Source: Myxococcales bacterium
Lineage (GTDB): Bacteria > Myxococcota > UBA727 > VGSZ01
Length of the DNA stretch: 64,000 nucleotides
Direction: 5' to 3'
Assembly (NCBI GenBank): GCA_023248635.1
Contig: JAHFED010000027.1
Span: 3,319-67,318 of the forward strand
In this document: piece by piece, positions 61,704-64,000 of the stretch
How the letters are laid out: every line of letters begins with the position of its first letter
Numbering within the stretch: position 1 is the stretch's first letter
Program-made: the position numbers and the translations under genes
The notes under the pieces: model-generated
Databases searched by the model: none
Told to the model about the DNA's origin: nothing
Seen by the model: the letters and a program-made list of their open reading frames with translations, nothing else

Positions 61704-63551
61704 CTATTCGACCGTCACGCTCTTGGCCAGGTTTCGCGGTTGGTCGACGTCGAGGCCGCGCAGATCGGCCACGTGGTAGCTGAAGAGCTGCAGGGGCAGC
61801 ACCGCGAGCACGGGCATCGTGCGCTGGTGCGACGTCGGCACGCGCAGCACCCCCTCGATCTGATCGTCCAGGCTGTGGTCGTCGTCTGACACCAGCGCGA
61901 GCACCCGGCCACCGCGAGCGCGCGTCTCTTCGAGATTCGAGATCACTTTCTCGTAGCCGGGACCCGGGAGGGCCAACACGAGCACCGGCATGGCGTCGTC
62001 GATGAGCGCGATGGGCCCGTGCTTCATCTCGCCAGCGGCGTAGCCCTCAGCGTGGATGTAGCTGATCTCCTTCAGCTTCAACGCGCCTTCGAGCGCGATG
62101 GGAAAGAGCAGCCCCCGCCCGAGAAAGAGCATGTCGCGCGCGTTGACATGGTGTTGCGCGAGAGCGCGGACGTCGTCTTCACGGGCCAGCACCTTCTCCA
62201 TGTGAATGGGCAGGTGGGCGAGGGCGGTCATGTCCTCGAGCAAGGCCTCCTTGGTCATGGTGTTTCGCAGCTGGGCGAGTTGCAGGGCGAGCAGGTGCAA
62301 GGCCACCAGTTGGGTCACGAAGGCCTTCGTCGACGCCACGCCGATCTCTGGACCCGCGCGCGTGTAGAGAGTGCCTGCACCCAACCCGTCGCCGATCGCG
62401 CACACGCGAGGAATGGCAGCGTCGACGACGTTGCAGACGCTCAGCACCCGGCAGCCCCGCCTCTTGGCCTCCTTGAGCGCAGCCAGGGTGTCGGCGGTCT
62501 CGCCGGACTGAGAGATGGCAATGACGAGGGTGTCGGCGTCGAGCACGGGATCGCGGTAGCGAAACTCAGACGCGAGCTCCACCGAGCAAGCGACGCGGGC
62601 GAGGGACTCGATGAGCGACGCTCCAACGAGGCCGCTGTGCCAGCTCGTGCCGCAAGCGATGATCACCACGCGTCGGGTCGAGAGCAGCGCCCCATTGTCG
62701 ACGCCGTCGAGGAGGATGGCCGCGTCGTCGAAGGAGAGCCGTCCGCGCAGCGTGTCAGTGATCGCCCGCGGCTGCTCGACGATCTCCTTGTGCATGAAGT
62801 GCTTGTGGCCGCCCTTCTCGGCCATGACCGCCGACCAGGTGATGGTCTTCACGGGGCGTTGAACGGCAACGCCGGCGGCGTCGACGACGACGTAACGCTC
62901 TGCCTCGATCATGCCGCAGTCGCCGTCCTCGAGAAAGACGAAGTTGCGTGTGTGGGCGAGCACGGCGGGGACGTCGGACGCGAGGAACATTTCACCCTCG
63001 CCCACGCCGACCACCAGGGGACTGGCCAAGCGAGCGAAGGCCAGCGCCCCCGGCGTCTTTTCGTCGACGACGGCGAGGGCGTAGGCGCCCTGCACGCGCC
63101 CGACCGCCCTGCGCACGGCCTCGAGCAAAGGCAGACCCTGCTGCCGGGCGAGGGCGATCAGGTGGGCGAAGATCTCGGTGTCGGTTTCTGAGGTGAACAC
63201 GCGCCCGCGCGCCTGCAGCTCGAGGCGCAACTCACGGTGGTTTTCGATGATGCCGTTGTGCACCACGGTGACGCCGTCGCTCTCGTGGGGGTGGGCGTTC
63301 TTCTCGCTCGGGCGACCGTGGGTCGCCCAGCGGGTGTGGCCGATGCCGGTGGTGCCGGGGCAGGGCTCCGACGACAAACGGGCCTTGAGGGCCGCCAGCT
63401 TGCCCAGCGCGCGTCGAGTGGTTCGCACGCCCCTGTCATCGAGCGTGCACACACCCGCGGAGTCGTACCCACGGTATTCAAGCTTTTGCAGGCCTTCGAT
63501 GAGGACGGGCTCCGCGGGACGCGTGCCGGTGTAACCAACGATGCCGCACAT
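61704..63551 (-). CDS. glmS: Glucosamine-fructose-6-phosphate aminotransferase (isomerising)
   Basis: The 615-residue enzyme makes glucosamine-6-phosphate for peptidoglycan and LPS. The glutaminase domain begins MCGIVGYTGTRPAEPVLIEG (nucleophile Cys after Met removal), with HTRWATHGRPSEKNAHPHES. Two SIS domains follow, with IIACGTSWHSGL, ISQSGETADTLAALKEAKRR and FLGRGLLFPIALEGALKLKE. It ends PRNLAKSVTVE, the family C-terminus. GAGGGAG lies upstream of ATG 63551. No glmS ribozyme was seen in the 180-bp gap upstream. Confidence 0.97.
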   Translation of the reverse strand: MCGIVGYTGTRPAEPVLIEGLQKLEYRGYDSAGVCTLDDRGVRTTRRALGKLAALKARLSSEPCPGTTGIGHTRWATHGRPSEKNAHPHESDGVTVVHNGIIENHRELRLELQARGRVFTSETDTEIFAHLIALARQQGLPLLEAVRRAVGRVQGAYALAVVDEKTPGALAFARLASPLVVGVGEGEMFLASDVPAVLAHTRNFVFLEDGDCGMIEAERYVVVDAAGVAVQRPVKTITWSAVMAEKGGHKHFMHKEIVEQPRAITDTLRGRLSFDDAAILLDGVDNGALLSTRRVVIIACGTSWHSGLVGASLIESLARVACSVELASEFRYRDPVLDADTLVIAISQSGETADTLAALKEAKRRGCRVLSVCNVVDAAIPRVCAIGDGLGAGTLYTRAGPEIGVASTKAFVTQLVALHLLALQLAQLRNTMTKEALLEDMTALAHLPIHMEKVLAREDDVRALAQHHVNARDMLFLGRGLLFPIALEGALKLKEISYIHAEGYAAGEMKHGPIALIDDAMPVLVLALPGPGYEKVISNLEETRARGGRVLALVSDDDHSLDDQIEGVLRVPTSHQRTMPVLAVLPLQLFSYHVADLRGLDVDQPRNLAKSVTVE

Positions 63552-63655
63552 GAATGGACTCCCTCTGCTGTGACCTGGTCCAGCAACACCTAACGTCGAC
63601 GGCGGATTTCGCTGCTGCGGAACGACCGGTGGGTCAAATGCCCGGCCCGGGCGGG

Positions 63656-63683
63656 TTGCACTGTCATCGTCGACTGCTAACAC
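63656..63683 (+). promoter_or_regulatory. Candidate promoter of the terminal lipoprotein gene
   Basis: TTGCAC, a 16-bp spacer and TAACAC. A short hairpin (GTCGCCG CT CGGCGAC, 63698-63713) follows before the GGGGAG ribosome-binding site. Confidence 0.3.
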
Positions 63684-63731
63684 GGCGGCATTTGTCGGTC
63701 GCCGCTCGGCGACAACTTTAGGGGAGCTTTC

Positions 63732-64000
63732 ATGTTGCGCGCATTGCCTCTTCTCTCGGCCTTTTCCTTCGCGGCTCTGACCCTGCTCAGCGCTTGCCCC
63801 ACACCCCCGATAGAAGGGGAGGGCGAGGGCGACGGCGGCGAAGGCGAGGGCGAAGAAGGAGAAGGCGAAGGCGAGGGTGACGGCGGCGAAGGCGAGGGCG
63901 AAGAAGGAGAAGGCGAAGGCGAGGGTGACGGCGGCGAAGGCGAAGGCGAAGGCGAGGGTGAGGGTGACGGCGGCGAAGGCGAAGGCGAAGGCGAGGGTGA
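63732..64000 (+). CDS. Lipoprotein with long Gly-Glu repeat (partial, runs off right edge)
   Basis: MLRALPLLSAFSFAALTLLS ends with Ala-Cys, a lipobox, followed by PTPPIEGEGEGDGGEGEGEE and further Glu/Gly/Asp to the edge. The frame stays open for at least 89 codons. GGGGAG lies 7 nt before ATG 63732. The folded part lies beyond the window. The spacer belongs to the same kind seen in three other lipoproteins here, much longer in this one. Confidence 0.85.
   Translation, partial: MLRALPLLSAFSFAALTLLSACPTPPIEGEGEGDGGEGEGEEGEGEGEGDGGEGEGEEGEGEGEGDGGEGEGEGEGEGDGGEGEGEGEG
63843..63938 (+). repeat. Two 48-bp direct repeats in the Gly-Glu spacer
   Basis: Two consecutive units start at 63843 and 63891, each beginning GGCGAGGGCGAAGAAGGAGA. 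Further partial units continue to the edge. Such low-complexity DNA is prone to length change. Confidence 0.85.

Noticed and set aside
63552-63731. glmS ribozyme upstream of glmS
   Set aside because: The 180-bp gap has divergent promoter-like sequence and a short hairpin but no ribozyme core pattern that I could recognise.

Overview
The window is high-GC bacterial chromosome. The likely source is a myxobacterium-like member of Myxococcota/Bradymonadia (former Deltaproteobacteria). This is an inference from lipoproteins with Gly-Glu tracts right after the lipobox, a Hanks-type Ser/Thr kinase, very large secreted beta-rich proteins and a Bat operon; no rRNA or other phylogenetic marker is present to confirm it.

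Positions 1-11195 are the right-hand end of a prophage. All genes read leftward in one tightly coupled operon, most junctions being 4-bp ATGA/GTGA overlaps. Starting at the att site they are: small phage proteins, a Dam-type N6-adenine methyltransferase, a P4/D5-family helicase, a putative dATP/dGTP diphosphohydrolase, Zn-ribbon proteins, SSB, an HNH protein, a RusA-like resolvase, terminase small and large subunits, and a portal gene running off the left edge. Capsid and tail genes, and probably the integrase, lie outside the window. The prophage ends in the 3' part of a tRNA-Leu(CAA), the expected attachment-site duplication.

11.2-30.2 kb is housekeeping chromosome: a Ser/Thr kinase, a 103-bp tandem array of palindromes, exonuclease III, an SppA protease with an extra N-terminal domain, a lower-GC orphan DNA methyltransferase beside an amidohydrolase gene remnant, a TetR regulator, a purH-plsB-gpsA-APP1-like operon (purine and phospholipid metabolism), a membrane-anchored subtilase, tRNA-Ser(GCU), a glyoxalase II and an Mpo1-like protein, an OB-fold-like lipoprotein and ComF.

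30.2-34.7 kb is the most interesting segment: a leftward four-gene operon of a PP2C phosphatase, an atypical kinase with a Zn-ribbon, a nicotinamidase-like cysteine hydrolase and a vWA protein. Kinase, phosphatase and vWA together resemble the TerY-P triad; the cysteine hydrolase is an unusual fourth partner.

34.8-48 kb is a block of secreted proteins: an NHL-like lipoprotein, a 2121-residue lipoprotein, a neutral-ceramidase-like lipoprotein whose usual nucleophile appears changed, and two large lipoproteins. 48.1-52.6 kb is a Bat operon (vWA, TPR, BatD, BatE) without MoxR or DUF58 immediately upstream, followed by msrA. 53.3-61.6 kb is a complete leftward assimilatory sulfate-reduction operon, cysH-sirC-cobA-cysD-cysN-cysJ-cysI. 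Its CysN carries a vestigial APS-kinase-like tail and its CysH is the iron-sulfur APS-reductase type, so the pathway probably bypasses PAPS. glmS and the start of another Gly-Glu-repeat lipoprotein close the window.
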